DNA of 64,000 bases from Bacteroidales bacterium UBA5371 (GCA_002407855.1 DHPF01000008.1:27428-91427); one strand, 5' to 3'. Positions 16,658-25,849 are shown, counted from the stretch's first letter. Notes: a model not told the origin generated them from the letters alone. Numbers and translations are program-made.

Positions 16658-17671
16658 TTAAAGACTCTCTAAAAACAACATTGTATCAATATTATCGGCA
16701 AAATCATCAATGCTTGGCTCTTGTGCTTTGCCAATAGGAATGGCTTTTTCAATGGAAGAAATATTAGAAACAACACACTGAATATTCTCTTTTTCAAGTT
16801 CTATTTTATCTGTTAAGGTTTGAATATTATCATAAAACTCATAATTAAGGACAGAAACCGCAGAAAAGAGTTCCTTAGCTTCTAAAAGAAGTAAAACACC
16901 TGTATCAATAAAGCTAATGTTATTTATTATAAAAATAGCCTTATGATAATCGTAGTTATTGCGGTATTTGTTATGGTCTAAAAGATAACTATACTCTTGT
17001 GATGCTTTAATAAGAGGTGAGAAATCAAAATCATTAGGAATATAAATCTTTGTAACATTCCTACAACCAAGCCCTTTATGAGTTAGAATGTCTGAAATGA
17101 GCAAAGAGTAATCAATAGAAGAATTATCTAAAACAGCAATAGAGGAACGGGAGTGCCGAATTATATTAGGGTATTTCTTAAAATAATAATCAAAATAACG
17201 AGAGGTATTATTGCTCCCAGTGGCTATTACGGCATCAAAATCTTTTAGTGTATCTTCTTCAAAAATTATCCTATCCTTAATAAGAGGCTCAATTTGTATT
17301 AGTATATCAGCAATGGCAGGAAGTAAATACTTATCGGAGTGGGAGAGCTTTCCATAAAAAATATTTCCACTCAAAACAACACACATCATATCATGAAATC
17401 CAACCATAGGAATATTCCCAGCACAAATCACAGCAACCCTTTTAGGGTTATTATTAAACTCATATTTATCAGTAAACTCAATTAAAACATCTTCTTTTAG
17501 CCAAGAGCTTACAGCTTTTAAGGCATAATCAATACTTTGCTTATTAAACCATGTATTTTCTTTTGTGCTAAGTTCAGAGGCTTTAATAAGGATTTCGTTA
17601 GTACTTGCTTCGCTCAATTGCTTTCCCAATATTGCAAAAGCTTTAATTATATTAGATTTCATTGCGTTCAT
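16658..17671 (-). CDS. LuxC-type acyl-CoA reductase
   Basis: Soluble protein of 337 residues related to the LuxC acyl-CoA reductase family of the aldehyde dehydrogenase superfamily, reducing an acyl-CoA or acyl-enzyme to the aldehyde with NAD(P)H. Seen motifs are VAVICAGNIPMVGFHDMMCV, VIATGSNNTSRYFDYYF and the expected active-site region HKGLGCRNVTKIYIP, whose Cys would be the nucleophile. In many Bacteroidota a ferredoxin gene accompanies this family, but none is found here. The substrate is unknown; fatty aldehyde formation for a specialised lipid is one possibility. It stands alone on its strand between uvrC and a divergent secreted protein gene. Confidence 0.78.
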   Translation of the reverse strand: MNAMKSNIIKAFAILGKQLSEASTNEILIKASELSTKENTWFNKQSIDYALKAVSSWLKEDVLIEFTDKYEFNNNPKRVAVICAGNIPMVGFHDMMCVVLSGNIFYGKLSHSDKYLLPAIADILIQIEPLIKDRIIFEEDTLKDFDAVIATGSNNTSRYFDYYFKKYPNIIRHSRSSIAVLDNSSIDYSLLISDILTHKGLGCRNVTKIYIPNDFDFSPLIKASQEYSYLLDHNKYRNNYDYHKAIFIINNISFIDTGVLLLLEAKELFSAVSVLNYEFYDNIQTLTDKIELEKENIQCVVSNISSIEKAIPIGKAQEPSIDDFADNIDTMLFLESL

Positions 17672-17781
17672 ATTTAGAAATTCCTTGCAAATATATACAT
17701 TTATTTGCTTTTTGGAGTAACATTTATTGTTAAAAGTCAGTATAAGTTATTGTTAAATTATAATATTTGAAGAAAGGTTAT

Positions 17782-18783
17782 ATGAAAAAAGGTTTTATTG
17801 CACTGCTCTTTTGTTTCTTGTTTTCTTGGAGTTTGTTTTCTCAATCTAATCAGACGTTCTTAGAGTTTGAAAACCAGATGAGAGATTATATGGATTTAAT
17901 GTATGATGCTCCAACCGATAATGAAAGATTTAATGCTAACGAGAAACTAATGCTTATTTTTGAAGAAGTACTTTCAATGGAAAAGTCATTTGCCTATCCC
18001 TTTGAGCAGTTAAGCAGAATAAGTAATTTGAAGTCCTCCGACAATTTTTTCCGAATATTTACTTGGGCAATTGTTTCGCAAGATGGGAGTTTTGAGAGTT
18101 TTGGATTTGTACAAGCAAAGAACGCTCAAACCGACGAGTACGAAGTATATAAACTTACCGATAAGAGTGATGAAATCTTTAATCCAGAATTAGCCAAATG
18201 CGATAACGATACTTGGTTTGGAGCAGTTTACTACGAACTTATCACTACCAAATATGATGACAGAACTTTTTACACCCTTTTAGGCTTTGATGCAAATAAT
18301 ATCTACACAAAGAGAAGAGTTATTGAGCCCATTTCTTTTAAATCACGCTCAGGCAAACCAGAATTTGGGGCAAGTTATTTCTATAAAGATAGAGATAGAC
18401 GGCGTTATGTGTTTGAATACAATGCAGAGGCACGTTTTGTGTTAAAGTGGGACAATCAATACTATGAAGATAAATCAAAAAAGAATAAATCCTCATCCAA
18501 AAATTCTTTATTTAAAAAACGCCAACGCCAAACTACGCCTGTGGTTATTCCTGTTGTGCAAGAACAGATGATAGTTTATGAGGTTTTAAAACCTATGTAC
18601 GAATCGGTAGAAGGAATGGAAGGTATGAGTCAGTTTTATGTTCCCTCGGAGCAGATAAATGGCTTTAAGTTTGAAAGAGGAAGATGGCGTTTTATAGAAA
18701 GAGTCTTAGCACGAAATTCAGATAAAGAAAAGAAATATAAACCCGCTCAGAAAAAAACAGTTCCACTCTATAACTCTCAGTAA
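17782..18783 (+). CDS. Secreted protein of unknown function
   Basis: A 333-residue protein with signal peptide MKKGFIALLFCFLFSWSLFS; the ATG at 17782 is preferred over a TTG 15 nt upstream because the signal peptide begins there. I recognise no catalytic motif. The N-terminal third is acidic and helical. The middle has alternating strands (FRIFTWAIVSQDGSFESFGFV, then YDDRTFYTLLGFDANNIY), suggesting a beta-rich fold. The C-terminal third carries a basic linker (KKNKSSSKNSLFKKRQRQ) before VVIPVVQEQMIVYEVLKP. There is no sorting domain or lipobox, so a periplasmic location is likely. It is monocistronic. Confidence 0.75.
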   Translation: MKKGFIALLFCFLFSWSLFSQSNQTFLEFENQMRDYMDLMYDAPTDNERFNANEKLMLIFEEVLSMEKSFAYPFEQLSRISNLKSSDNFFRIFTWAIVSQDGSFESFGFVQAKNAQTDEYEVYKLTDKSDEIFNPELAKCDNDTWFGAVYYELITTKYDDRTFYTLLGFDANNIYTKRRVIEPISFKSRSGKPEFGASYFYKDRDRRRYVFEYNAEARFVLKWDNQYYEDKSKKNKSSSKNSLFKKRQRQTTPVVIPVVQEQMIVYEVLKPMYESVEGMEGMSQFYVPSEQINGFKFERGRWRFIERVLARNSDKEKKYKPAQKKTVPLYNSQ

Positions 18784-18837
18784 GAGTAATTAGAAGCGGT
18801 TGTCTTGATTCATTACATATTATTTATAATTTAAGAG

Positions 18838-18879
18838 TATTAAGGTCTTTAAAATCTTTAAAGTCTTTAAGTCCTTAAA
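18838..18879. repeat. 9-nt TCTTTAAAG-type tandem repeat
   Basis: About four units with a 9-nt period (TCTTTAAAA, TCTTTAAAG, TCTTTAAGT). Related short tracts occur after the TonB receptor gene, before trmB and near 31930, so it is a second intergenic repeat family. Confidence 0.65.
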
Positions 18880-18880
18880 A

Positions 18881-18975
18881 AATGAAATCAAAAGATAATT
18901 TTCTGAAATAAAGAGTTAATAAATTAGAATCAAGTTCCAGTAAATTAGAATCAAAAGTTAGTAAATTAAAGTAAA
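18881..18975 (+). repeat. 21-nt heptad-type repeat array
   Basis: Four units. The intact part reads RVN-KLESSSS-KLESKVS-KLK-stop in the open frame. It follows the secreted protein gene on the same strand by about 100 nt. The remaining sequence of this 310-nt gap is AT-rich, with no full promoter I can assign to the TonB receptor. Confidence 0.82.
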
Positions 18976-19093
18976 AAAAGAATATATTGTATGGGCTAAT
19001 TATCATTTGTCCATACTTTTTTTTTGATAGAAATGTAATCTTTACGCTTTGCTGGTGTCTAATTAGTCAAATTAATATTTTAAATACTTTTTT

Positions 19094-21337
19094 ATGCAAA
19101 AACTATCTGCTTTTGTACTTATTTTTATACTGGGCTTATCCTTAGTTGGCTTTTCTCAAAAGACTATATCGGGTGTGGTGTACGACCAAAAAACTAACGA
19201 AAAGCTACCTTATGTGAATTTAATTTGGCTCAATACTAATAAGGGAACAAGTACCAATCTTGATGGTTCTTATACCCTTTCGCTCAATTCCAAAACAAAT
19301 AAATTGGTTATCACATATATAGGTTACCATAGCGATACTTTAACTATTGATAAGACAAATCCTAATTTGGATATCTATTTAAAGGAAAATACCACAACTC
19401 TTAGACAAGTTACAATAACTGAAAGAAAGCAAAGCTCTTTTATGTCTAAGATGAGTGTTGAACAAAAGGAGATAATATCTTCGGAAGGGTTGAAGCATTT
19501 GGCTTGTTGCAATTTGGGAGAGAGTTTTGAGAATACTGCAAGTGTGGATGTGGGTTATTCTGATGCTGTTTCGGGGAGTAAGCAAATACAGCTCTTAGGT
19601 CTAACTGGTGTTTATTCTCAATTACTTTTAGAGAATATGCCATTTTTGCGTGGTCTGTCGGCTCCTTTTGGCTTGGGATATGTGCCTGGTAGTTGGATGG
19701 AGAGTATTTCAATAAGCAAAGGTGTTGCTAATGTTGTGCATGGCTACGAAACTATGACAGGGCAAATCAATCTTGAATATGATAAACCAATGAATGCTGA
19801 CCCTTTCTTTCTGAATCTTTATCTTAATTCAGAGCTTAAAGGAGAGTTGAATCTTAAATCCAATATAAAACTTAATGATAGATTATATACAGGTCTGTTT
19901 TTACATTCTTCACTCAATTGGCAAGAGATAGACCATTTGGGAAAAGATGGTTTTATGGACTATCCTAAACAAGGTCAGTTTAATTTTGCTAATCGTTGGC
20001 AGTATGAGGGTAAGAAATTCCATTCACACACACTTGTAAATTATCTTCACGAAAGAAGAACGGGAGGTCAAATGGGGTTTAATAGGGATTTGAAAGGAGA
20101 TACTTCTATTTATGGCTTAGGTGGTGAAGTTGATAGGCTACATTTCTTTACCAAGAATGGTTGGATGGTTGGGCATTCTGGTTCTATTGGAACTCAAATC
20201 ACAGGTACTTATTTTAAGAATAATCAATTCTTTGGATTAAATAATTATTTGGGAGAGCAAGGCGACTTATATGGAAATTTTCTTTTTGCTAACGAAACCA
20301 GGCACGGGCATCAATACACCGTTGGAGCTTCAATGCGATATACTAACCTAAGTGAAGATTATATAGCTATGGGAAATGGAACTTCTTTTAACTCTTCACT
20401 TCCATTAATTAAAGATGCTTTCTTTAAAGAAGAGGTTGTCCCTGGTGCTTTTGGCCAGTTCTCTTTTATTTATGGAGAAAAATTCACAGCAACAGCAGGT
20501 TTGCGATACGATTATAATTCTCATTACGACAAAAATCTAATAACTCCTCGTTTGCATTTCCGTTGGGAGATAGCCAAGGATTTAATTCTCCGTGGTGCAG
20601 CTGGAAAAGGATATAGGAGTGCTAATATAATTGCTGATAATTTTGGAATTCTTGCTTCTTCACGTCAGATAATTATTAAAGACAATAAACCTTTGGAAAT
20701 GGAAGATGCTGTTAATGCAGGATTGAATATACATAAATCGTTTACAACCAAAGATGAAAGGCAGTTTTCTGTTACAATGGATTATTATCATACCAATTTC
20801 TTAAATCAAGTGGTTATGGATTTGGAACAAAATCCTCGTGAGGCTATATTCTATAATCTTGATGGGAAGTCTTATTCTAATAGTTTTCAGTTAGATGTTT
20901 CCTTAGAGCCAATAAAACGTTTTACAATTTCATTGGCTGGTCGTTACAATGATGTTAAAACAACCTTTAATGGAGTGTTGATGGAAAAGCCTTATGTAAG
21001 TAAATTGAAAGGCTTGGTTGTACTTTCCTATAAAACAAAATATGATAAGTGGATGTTTGACCTTACCACACAATTTAATGGGAAACAAAGAATACCTAAT
21101 AATATAGGTGATAAACAAGGTTATTCTGACCCGTATATTTTTATGTTAGGACAGATAACACGTAAGTTTAAGAACTTTGATGTTTACGTTGGAGCAGAAA
21201 ATATTACAAACTACACACAAGATACCCCAGTAATTGGAGCTAATAGGCCATTTAGTAGGGATTTTGATGCATCAGTAGTTTATGCTCCTGTTATGGGTAG
21301 ATTGTTTTATGCAGGTATTAGATTAACAATAAAATAA
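19094..21337 (+). CDS. TonB-dependent receptor, probable metal-complex importer
   Basis: Outer-membrane gated channel of 747 residues. A signal peptide (1-21) precedes a carboxypeptidase-D regulatory-like domain (ISGVVYDQKTNEKLPYVNL to about residue 97), then a plug with GSKQIQLLGLTGVYSQLLLE and a C-terminal beta barrel ending in the aromatic-rich LFYAGIRLTIK. The plug begins with HLACCNLGESFENTASVDVGY; the double Cys (138-139) followed by NLGESFE is a feature I associate with Bacteroidota receptors found beside heavy-metal-associated domain genes. Such a gene follows 51 nt later, supporting metal (perhaps copper) handling. It lacks a SusD partner, so it is not a glycan system. The substrate is inferred only. 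Confidence 0.87.
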   Translation: MQKLSAFVLIFILGLSLVGFSQKTISGVVYDQKTNEKLPYVNLIWLNTNKGTSTNLDGSYTLSLNSKTNKLVITYIGYHSDTLTIDKTNPNLDIYLKENTTTLRQVTITERKQSSFMSKMSVEQKEIISSEGLKHLACCNLGESFENTASVDVGYSDAVSGSKQIQLLGLTGVYSQLLLENMPFLRGLSAPFGLGYVPGSWMESISISKGVANVVHGYETMTGQINLEYDKPMNADPFFLNLYLNSELKGELNLKSNIKLNDRLYTGLFLHSSLNWQEIDHLGKDGFMDYPKQGQFNFANRWQYEGKKFHSHTLVNYLHERRTGGQMGFNRDLKGDTSIYGLGGEVDRLHFFTKNGWMVGHSGSIGTQITGTYFKNNQFFGLNNYLGEQGDLYGNFLFANETRHGHQYTVGASMRYTNLSEDYIAMGNGTSFNSSLPLIKDAFFKEEVVPGAFGQFSFIYGEKFTATAGLRYDYNSHYDKNLITPRLHFRWEIAKDLILRGAAGKGYRSANIIADNFGILASSRQIIIKDNKPLEMEDAVNAGLNIHKSFTTKDERQFSVTMDYYHTNFLNQVVMDLEQNPREAIFYNLDGKSYSNSFQLDVSLEPIKRFTISLAGRYNDVKTTFNGVLMEKPYVSKLKGLVVLSYKTKYDKWMFDLTTQFNGKQRIPNNIGDKQGYSDPYIFMLGQITRKFKNFDVYVGAENITNYTQDTPVIGANRPFSRDFDASVVYAPVMGRLFYAGIRLTIK

Positions 21338-21388
21338 AAACCTTAATGACCTTAAAGAATAATAATAAACTATAAATAAAATAGAAAA

Positions 21389-21772
21389 ATGAAAAGAACA
21401 ATTTTAATTACAGCTCTTATGCTATTTATGGTTTCTTTTACTTTTGCTCAAAAAGAAGATAAGAAATCAATGCCAAAACAAGCAACAACAGTTATTCAAT
21501 TAGATAAGTTCTGCTGTAAGAGTGAAGTGCCAATTGTAGAAAAAACTTTGGCTTATGAAAAAGGAGTGAAGGGCTTTGAGGTTTCGGTTGAAAACAAAAA
21601 TGTTACTGTTGTATATAAGCCAAAATCAACCTCACCAGAAACAATAGCCAAAGCATTAGCCAAAGCAGGTGTTGAGGCTAATGGGATTGAAGCAGATGCA
21701 AGAGCAATAGAAAAACTACCTACTTGTTGTAAGAATACAGCCAAAGGGCTGTCCTCTGGTTGCGAACATTAA
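21389..21772 (+). CDS. Secreted HMA-like protein with paired cysteines
   Basis: A 127-residue protein with signal peptide (1-20) and a ferredoxin-like HMA pattern: VIQLDKFCCKSEVPIVEKTL, VKGFEVSVENKNVTVVYKP, SPETIAKALAKAGVEANGI. In place of the usual CxxC metal loop it has adjacent cysteines C42-C43, and a C-terminal tail adds C113-C114, C125 and a terminal His. It probably binds a soft metal in the periplasm and delivers it to or receives it from the upstream TonB receptor, which also carries a double Cys in its plug. The stop overlaps that of the opposing TPR gene by two bases. Metal identity cannot be read from the sequence. Confidence 0.72.
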   Translation: MKRTILITALMLFMVSFTFAQKEDKKSMPKQATTVIQLDKFCCKSEVPIVEKTLAYEKGVKGFEVSVENKNVTVVYKPKSTSPETIAKALAKAGVEANGIEADARAIEKLPTCCKNTAKGLSSGCEH

Positions 21773-23199
21773 TAAGAGTTTTCTTCTAAATCTTCTTCTT
21801 GATTTTCTTCAACTTCAATTGGTTTGCATAATTGATTGAAAAGCTCTTGTGCTTTGAGATGATTCATTCTTGAAGCAATATCTAATTCGGAGCATATCTT
21901 ATCTTCAAGCTTTTTTTTAGAGTTTATGGTTTTCTCATGAATATAAATTAAAGCCATATGATAGTGTGCATCTGGATTATGAAAGTTTAGCTCTATTGTT
22001 CGTATTAAATCTTCTTTGGCTCCTTTTATATCTCCCTTGTCAAACTTTAACTTACCTCTATTATAATATGGGTCAGCGTGAGTATGGTCTAATTCAATTG
22101 CTTTGGTAAAGAAGGTTAGAGCCTTTGAATTTTGTCCAACCTTAACTTGTGCTAAGCCGATATTGTTGAAAGTAAAAGGATGATTGGGCGAAAGTAAAAG
22201 TGTTTTATCAAAATCCATTAATGCCGCAGGATAATCGTCTTTGTTGCCATAAACAATTCCCCTATAATTATATGCAGAAGCAAAATTACTATTAATTTTT
22301 ATTGCTTTATTAAGGTCAGAAAGAGCTCCATTATAGTCTCTTAAATAGTTCTTTGCAATACCTCTTAAATAGTAAATCTCATAATCATTTGGAGTTTGCT
22401 TTAAGATATGGTTATAATCCTCAATAGCTCCCTTAAAATCATCTATAAACCCTTTGGATAAAGCCCTTTGTTTATACACTATCAAGTCGTTATAACCATA
22501 GAAAATTGCCGAGTTATAACTAACAACAGCAGAAAGATATTCCTTCCGTTTTAGTTTTGTTTCTCCAAAAATAAAGTATAAATACTCATTTTCTGGCTCA
22601 TTGACAAGTGATGTTATAAAATCGGAATGAGCTTCATTAAGGTTATTAATAGAATAATTTAAGAAACCTCTCACAGGATATAAATCAACTACGGTATCCT
22701 CTTTTGCGAATTCTGTTGCAACAGCCTGTAAAAGCTTCTTTTTATCGGTATTGCTTAGCTTTAAAAGCGAATGAAGAAAACCTCCATTACTTAATTTATA
22801 AGCATAAATCAAACTATTTACAGCATCAAAATTCTTCTTTTGATCAATATAGTAAAGAGAAATAATAGGATAGAGTCTTATGTCGTATCTCCTATTTTCA
22901 AAAATAACATTATCAACATCCTTAAAAGATTTTTTTTTATCCTTCAATCCATAATAGATAATAGCTCTTTTTTCAAGCAAAGGATATTCATCTTCGCCAT
23001 TTTGTAATTGCTCTTGAACAATTTGCAGAGCTTCTCTATACTTATTAGAATCTATTTTCTCACTTACAATAGAAAGATAATCTTTATCTGCTTCTAAAAG
23101 AAAGTCCTCTTGTGAGAAGATATTTAAAGAAACAATCAAAAAAGAAAATACAATGATTATATGTTTTGGAATTATATGTTGTCTTGGAGCAAATATCAT
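21769..23199 (-). CDS. Secreted tetratricopeptide repeat protein
   Basis: A 476-residue protein with an N-terminal hydrophobic signal (IIIVFSFLIVSLNIFSQ). From about residue 150 it consists of consecutive 34-residue TPR units; clear ones are IYYLRGIAKNYLRDYNGALS, SAYNYRGIVYGNKDDYPAAL, FTFNNIGLAQVKVGQNSKAL and PYYNRGKLKFDKGDIKGAKE. The C-terminus is very acidic (EVEENQEEDLEENS). It would be a periplasmic scaffold for protein interactions; the partner is unknown. It is separated by 48 nt from the tsaC gene upstream on the same strand. Confidence 0.82.
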   Translation of the reverse strand: MIFAPRQHIIPKHIIIVFSFLIVSLNIFSQEDFLLEADKDYLSIVSEKIDSNKYREALQIVQEQLQNGEDEYPLLEKRAIIYYGLKDKKKSFKDVDNVIFENRRYDIRLYPIISLYYIDQKKNFDAVNSLIYAYKLSNGGFLHSLLKLSNTDKKKLLQAVATEFAKEDTVVDLYPVRGFLNYSINNLNEAHSDFITSLVNEPENEYLYFIFGETKLKRKEYLSAVVSYNSAIFYGYNDLIVYKQRALSKGFIDDFKGAIEDYNHILKQTPNDYEIYYLRGIAKNYLRDYNGALSDLNKAIKINSNFASAYNYRGIVYGNKDDYPAALMDFDKTLLLSPNHPFTFNNIGLAQVKVGQNSKALTFFTKAIELDHTHADPYYNRGKLKFDKGDIKGAKEDLIRTIELNFHNPDAHYHMALIYIHEKTINSKKKLEDKICSELDIASRMNHLKAQELFNQLCKPIEVEENQEEDLEENSY

Positions 23200-23247
23200 T
23201 TTTTAAATCTTTATCTGCATCTCTATGTTATAAATTACAAATAAGTT

Positions 23248-23862
23248 TTAATACTTTAAGGTTGCAATACCCTCTCTAAGAATTTCAATCTTCTCATCAA
23301 CCAAACTTACAACCGTAGAGTAACCTTTGGTGCAAATGCCATCATCAATAATTATATCAACCTTATCTCCAAACAAATCAACAAAGTATTCAGGGTTAAT
23401 AAAACACTCATCATCAACACAAACATTAGGCAACGAAGTAGTGATTAGAGGATAACCCAATTGCTCAACAATTCTTTGAGCAATATCACAATCGGGAATT
23501 CTAATTCCAATTGTTTTCTTTTTGCTTTGAAGTATCTTAGGGATTTTAGTAGAGGCTTCCAACACAAAGGTAAATGCACCAGGAGTATTCCCTTTAAGAA
23601 GTTTAAAGAAATTATTAGAAATAGGTTTAATAAATTCAGAAGCCTGAGAAATAGAATTGCAAACAATAGAGAAATTGCTTTTTTCAAACTTTTTTCCTTT
23701 CAAAGCTGCCAGTCGTTCGGAGGGTTTCATTAATCCCAGCTTGCAAGCAAAGGCATAAAGGGTATCTGTCGGGTAGATTATTATTCCACCTTTTTCCAAA
23801 CAATTGCAAATTTCTTCAATTTGTTTTTGTTCTATCCCTTGTGAATGAATCTTTAAAAGCAT
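23248..23862 (-). CDS. tsaC: Threonylcarbamoyl-AMP synthase (Sua5/YrdC/YciO family)
   Basis: Makes threonylcarbamoyl-AMP from threonine, bicarbonate and ATP, the first step of the t6A37 modification of ANN-decoding tRNAs. Family residues are GGIIIYPTDTLYAFACKLG with the KRT-like Lys nearby in LKGKKFEKSNFSIVC, TPGAFTFVLEA, TIGIRIPD and LITTSLPN. At 204 residues it is the short form without the Sua5 domain. Some features (LYAFACKL rather than YGLGCD) lean towards the YciO branch, so assignment as the functional TsaC is probable rather than certain. TsaB is nearby and TsaD is at the right end of the window. Confidence 0.85.
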   Translation of the reverse strand: MLLKIHSQGIEQKQIEEICNCLEKGGIIIYPTDTLYAFACKLGLMKPSERLAALKGKKFEKSNFSIVCNSISQASEFIKPISNNFFKLLKGNTPGAFTFVLEASTKIPKILQSKKKTIGIRIPDCDIAQRIVEQLGYPLITTSLPNVCVDDECFINPEYFVDLFGDKVDIIIDDGICTKGYSTVVSLVDEKIEILREGIATLKY

Positions 23863-23882
23863 TTATACTACAAGATAAAATG

Positions 23883-23966
23883 TGCACACGACAAGAGTTG
23901 AACTTGCACGTCGTAACCGACACCACCCCCTCAAAGTGGCGTGTCTACCAATTCCACCACGTGTGC
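23883..23966 (-). tRNA. tRNA-Leu (anticodon GAG)
   Basis: An 84-nt class II tRNA. The acceptor GCACACG pairs with CGTGTGC before an A discriminator. The D arm is of the type GTGGAATTGGTAGACAC, and the anticodon stem CCACT/GGTGG has loop TTGAGGG, giving GAG. It has a long variable arm and a T arm around TTCAA. CCA is not encoded. It ends 20 nt before the tsaC start on the same strand. Confidence 0.95.
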
Positions 23967-24196
23967 ATTTTAAGTTTGCAAAGATAAAGAAAAATATGTA
24001 AAGAGAAAGAGTTCTTACCAAAAAAAGCTATTTGGGAGTTGAATCACTTAGAATTGAAGATAAAAAATGAAATGCTTTCAACCGAATTGGAACAATTGTT
24101 TCTCAATCTGCCAAAGTAATGTTTAGACATATCTGATTTAACAACGCTTGATTCCATTGAAAGTTCCTTTAAATTAAAAAAGTCGGTGTTTAATTT

Positions 24197-24242
24197 ATTT
24201 TTTCTCTGAGATAATTTTATTTTTCTCTGAGATAATTTATTT
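24197..24242 (-). repeat. Tandem 21-nt duplication, minus-strand heptad frame
   Basis: Two copies of a 21-nt unit around CTCTGAGATAATTT. On the minus strand they read KLSQRKI-KLSQRKN and continue in an open frame KLNTDFF-NLKELSM-ESSVVKS-DMSKHYF to about 24062. The period and the AAATTATCT core link them to the main repeat family. Confidence 0.7.
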
Positions 24243-24275
24243 TTTGTAGGAGTTTTTTTAATTAATGATTTCGTT

Positions 24276-24352
24276 AATTAGAATTTGATTCCAATAAATT
24301 AGAATCAAGAGATAAGAAATTAGAACTTGATTCTGTGAGAATAGAATTAGAT
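24276..24352 (+). repeat. 21-nt heptad-type repeat array
   Basis: Three to four units reading LEFDSN-KLESRDK-KLELDSV-RIELDIK on the plus strand. With the minus-strand duplication just to its left it fills most of the 510-nt gap between tRNA-Leu and the small lipoprotein gene. Nothing else recognisable is there. Confidence 0.82.
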
Positions 24353-24477
24353 ATTAAACTCTGTTCATATAATGCCCCAATAAATGAGCTATTGATATAA
24401 CTGCTTGGCTTTTCTATTGGGAATATGCTTAATGCTTCTGGATTTACTCCAAAGCATACACTTACTAAGTAAATCTA

Positions 24478-24894
24478 CTATTTATTATAGCCCACTCGGT
24501 AGTTTCTCACAGCAAAAGGATATTTCATATCTGGACTAAATAATGTATCATTCCTAACCTCATAAGTCCAAGAATATTCCTTTGAAGGAAATTTTTCGCA
24601 CTGACCTGCGTGGTGAAAGAAATATATTTTATTACCAGAAGAATACCAAAAAATCTCATCATCAGGAACACTCCATTTGGAATCACTAAAACCTAATTCA
24701 TCTTCAAACCATATGTTGTTAAAGCGAATATAACGAAAAACAGTAGTGTCGGAAGTAAATTCCCAAAATCCTTGCAAAGCTTTGTCTCTGCTCTGACTAT
24801 TATAGTATGAAATCAAATCCTCATGCTGACAATCACTGCAAGTTGCTGATAAAAACATTAATGCTAATAAAATAATAAAAATACTTCTTTTCAT
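24478..24894 (-). CDS. Small lipoprotein of unknown function
   Basis: A 138-residue protein with signal peptide MKRSIFIILLALMFLSATC and a lipobox ending at Cys19. The mature part is rich in aromatic residues and short strands (LQGFWEFTSDTTVFRYIRFNN, SWTYEVRNDTLFSPD), like small lipocalin-type Bacteroidota lipoproteins, but I recognise no family. Cysteines at SDCQHED and AGQCEKF may form a disulfide. A -7 box (TATATTTG on the minus strand at 24930-24923) lies just upstream. It is monocistronic. Confidence 0.72.
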   Translation of the reverse strand: MKRSIFIILLALMFLSATCSDCQHEDLISYYNSQSRDKALQGFWEFTSDTTVFRYIRFNNIWFEDELGFSDSKWSVPDDEIFWYSSGNKIYFFHHAGQCEKFPSKEYSWTYEVRNDTLFSPDMKYPFAVRNYRVGYNK

Positions 24895-25094
24895 ATTACG
24901 AAAGTTTTGTAATTAGACTTTGCAAATATACTATAAAAAAGAATATTAAATAAGAGTTATTAATTTTTTAAGGAGCTTAAATGTGTTAAAGATTATATGT
25001 TTCTTGCTCTCTATTTTTCTCAGCATAGGATGAAATTTTAGAAATTATTGTATTTTTGCTTTCTTAAATGTTTGGAATAAACTAAATTCTACTT

Positions 25095-25790
25095 ATGCAA
25101 CCTTTAATTCTACTTTTAGAAACCTCAACAGAAATTTGCTCTGTGGCTTTGGCTAAGGGAAGGGATATTATTTCCAAAAGAAGCAGCTCTGAGGTAAATT
25201 CTCATTCTAAAATGTTATCTATTTTTATTGAGCAAGTAATAAATGAAAGCTCAATTTCTTATAAAGAGCTTTCGGCAATTGCCATTAGTAAAGGGCCAGG
25301 CTCATACACTGGACTAAGAATTGGTGTTTCCTCTGCAAAAGGATTAGCTTATGCCTTAGATATTCCTCTTATCAGTATTGAAACTCTTAGGATTTTGGAA
25401 AAAGGAGTTAATGAAAAATATCCTAATGCTAATACTGTTGCAATGATTGATGCTAAAAGGATGGAAGTTTATTGTGAGATTTATGATTCAAAGGGTAATG
25501 TGATTAAACCTTTAAGTGCTGATATTATTGAAAAAGGGATTTACCAGAAGTATATTGATAGCAGTTCGGAATATGTTTTTGTTGGCAATGGTGCAAAGAA
25601 GACAATGTCTTTTTTTGAAGATAAATCTAATTGCAGGCTTGAAGAGGAAGTTTTTCTTGATGCTACCTTAATGTCAGAAATGGCTCAAAGGAAGTATTTG
25701 GATAAAGATTTTGAAGATGTTGCTTATTTTGAGCCATATTATTTAAAGGATTTTGTAGCAGCCGAATCAAAAGTGAAGGGATTAAGATAA
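25095..25790 (+). CDS. tsaB: tRNA t6A37 biosynthesis subunit TsaB
   Basis: ASKHA-fold protein that pairs with TsaD in the threonylcarbamoyl transferase complex. The N-terminus LILLLETSTEICSVALAKG and the segment LSAIAISKGPGSYTGLRIGVSSAKGLAYALDIPLI are diagnostic. Length 231 is usual. A TATTTTTG box at 25051-25058 may be its promoter. TsaC lies 1.2 kb to the left and TsaD 38 kb to the right, so the pathway genes are dispersed but all inside or at the edge of this window; TsaE is not seen. Confidence 0.95.
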   Translation: MQPLILLLETSTEICSVALAKGRDIISKRSSSEVNSHSKMLSIFIEQVINESSISYKELSAIAISKGPGSYTGLRIGVSSAKGLAYALDIPLISIETLRILEKGVNEKYPNANTVAMIDAKRMEVYCEIYDSKGNVIKPLSADIIEKGIYQKYIDSSSEYVFVGNGAKKTMSFFEDKSNCRLEEEVFLDATLMSEMAQRKYLDKDFEDVAYFEPYYLKDFVAAESKVKGLR

Positions 25791-25849
25791 TGGTTAATGG
25801 TTAATAAGTTTAAGGTTGACTTGCTGTATGTATCCAAACTTTTTGTAGC

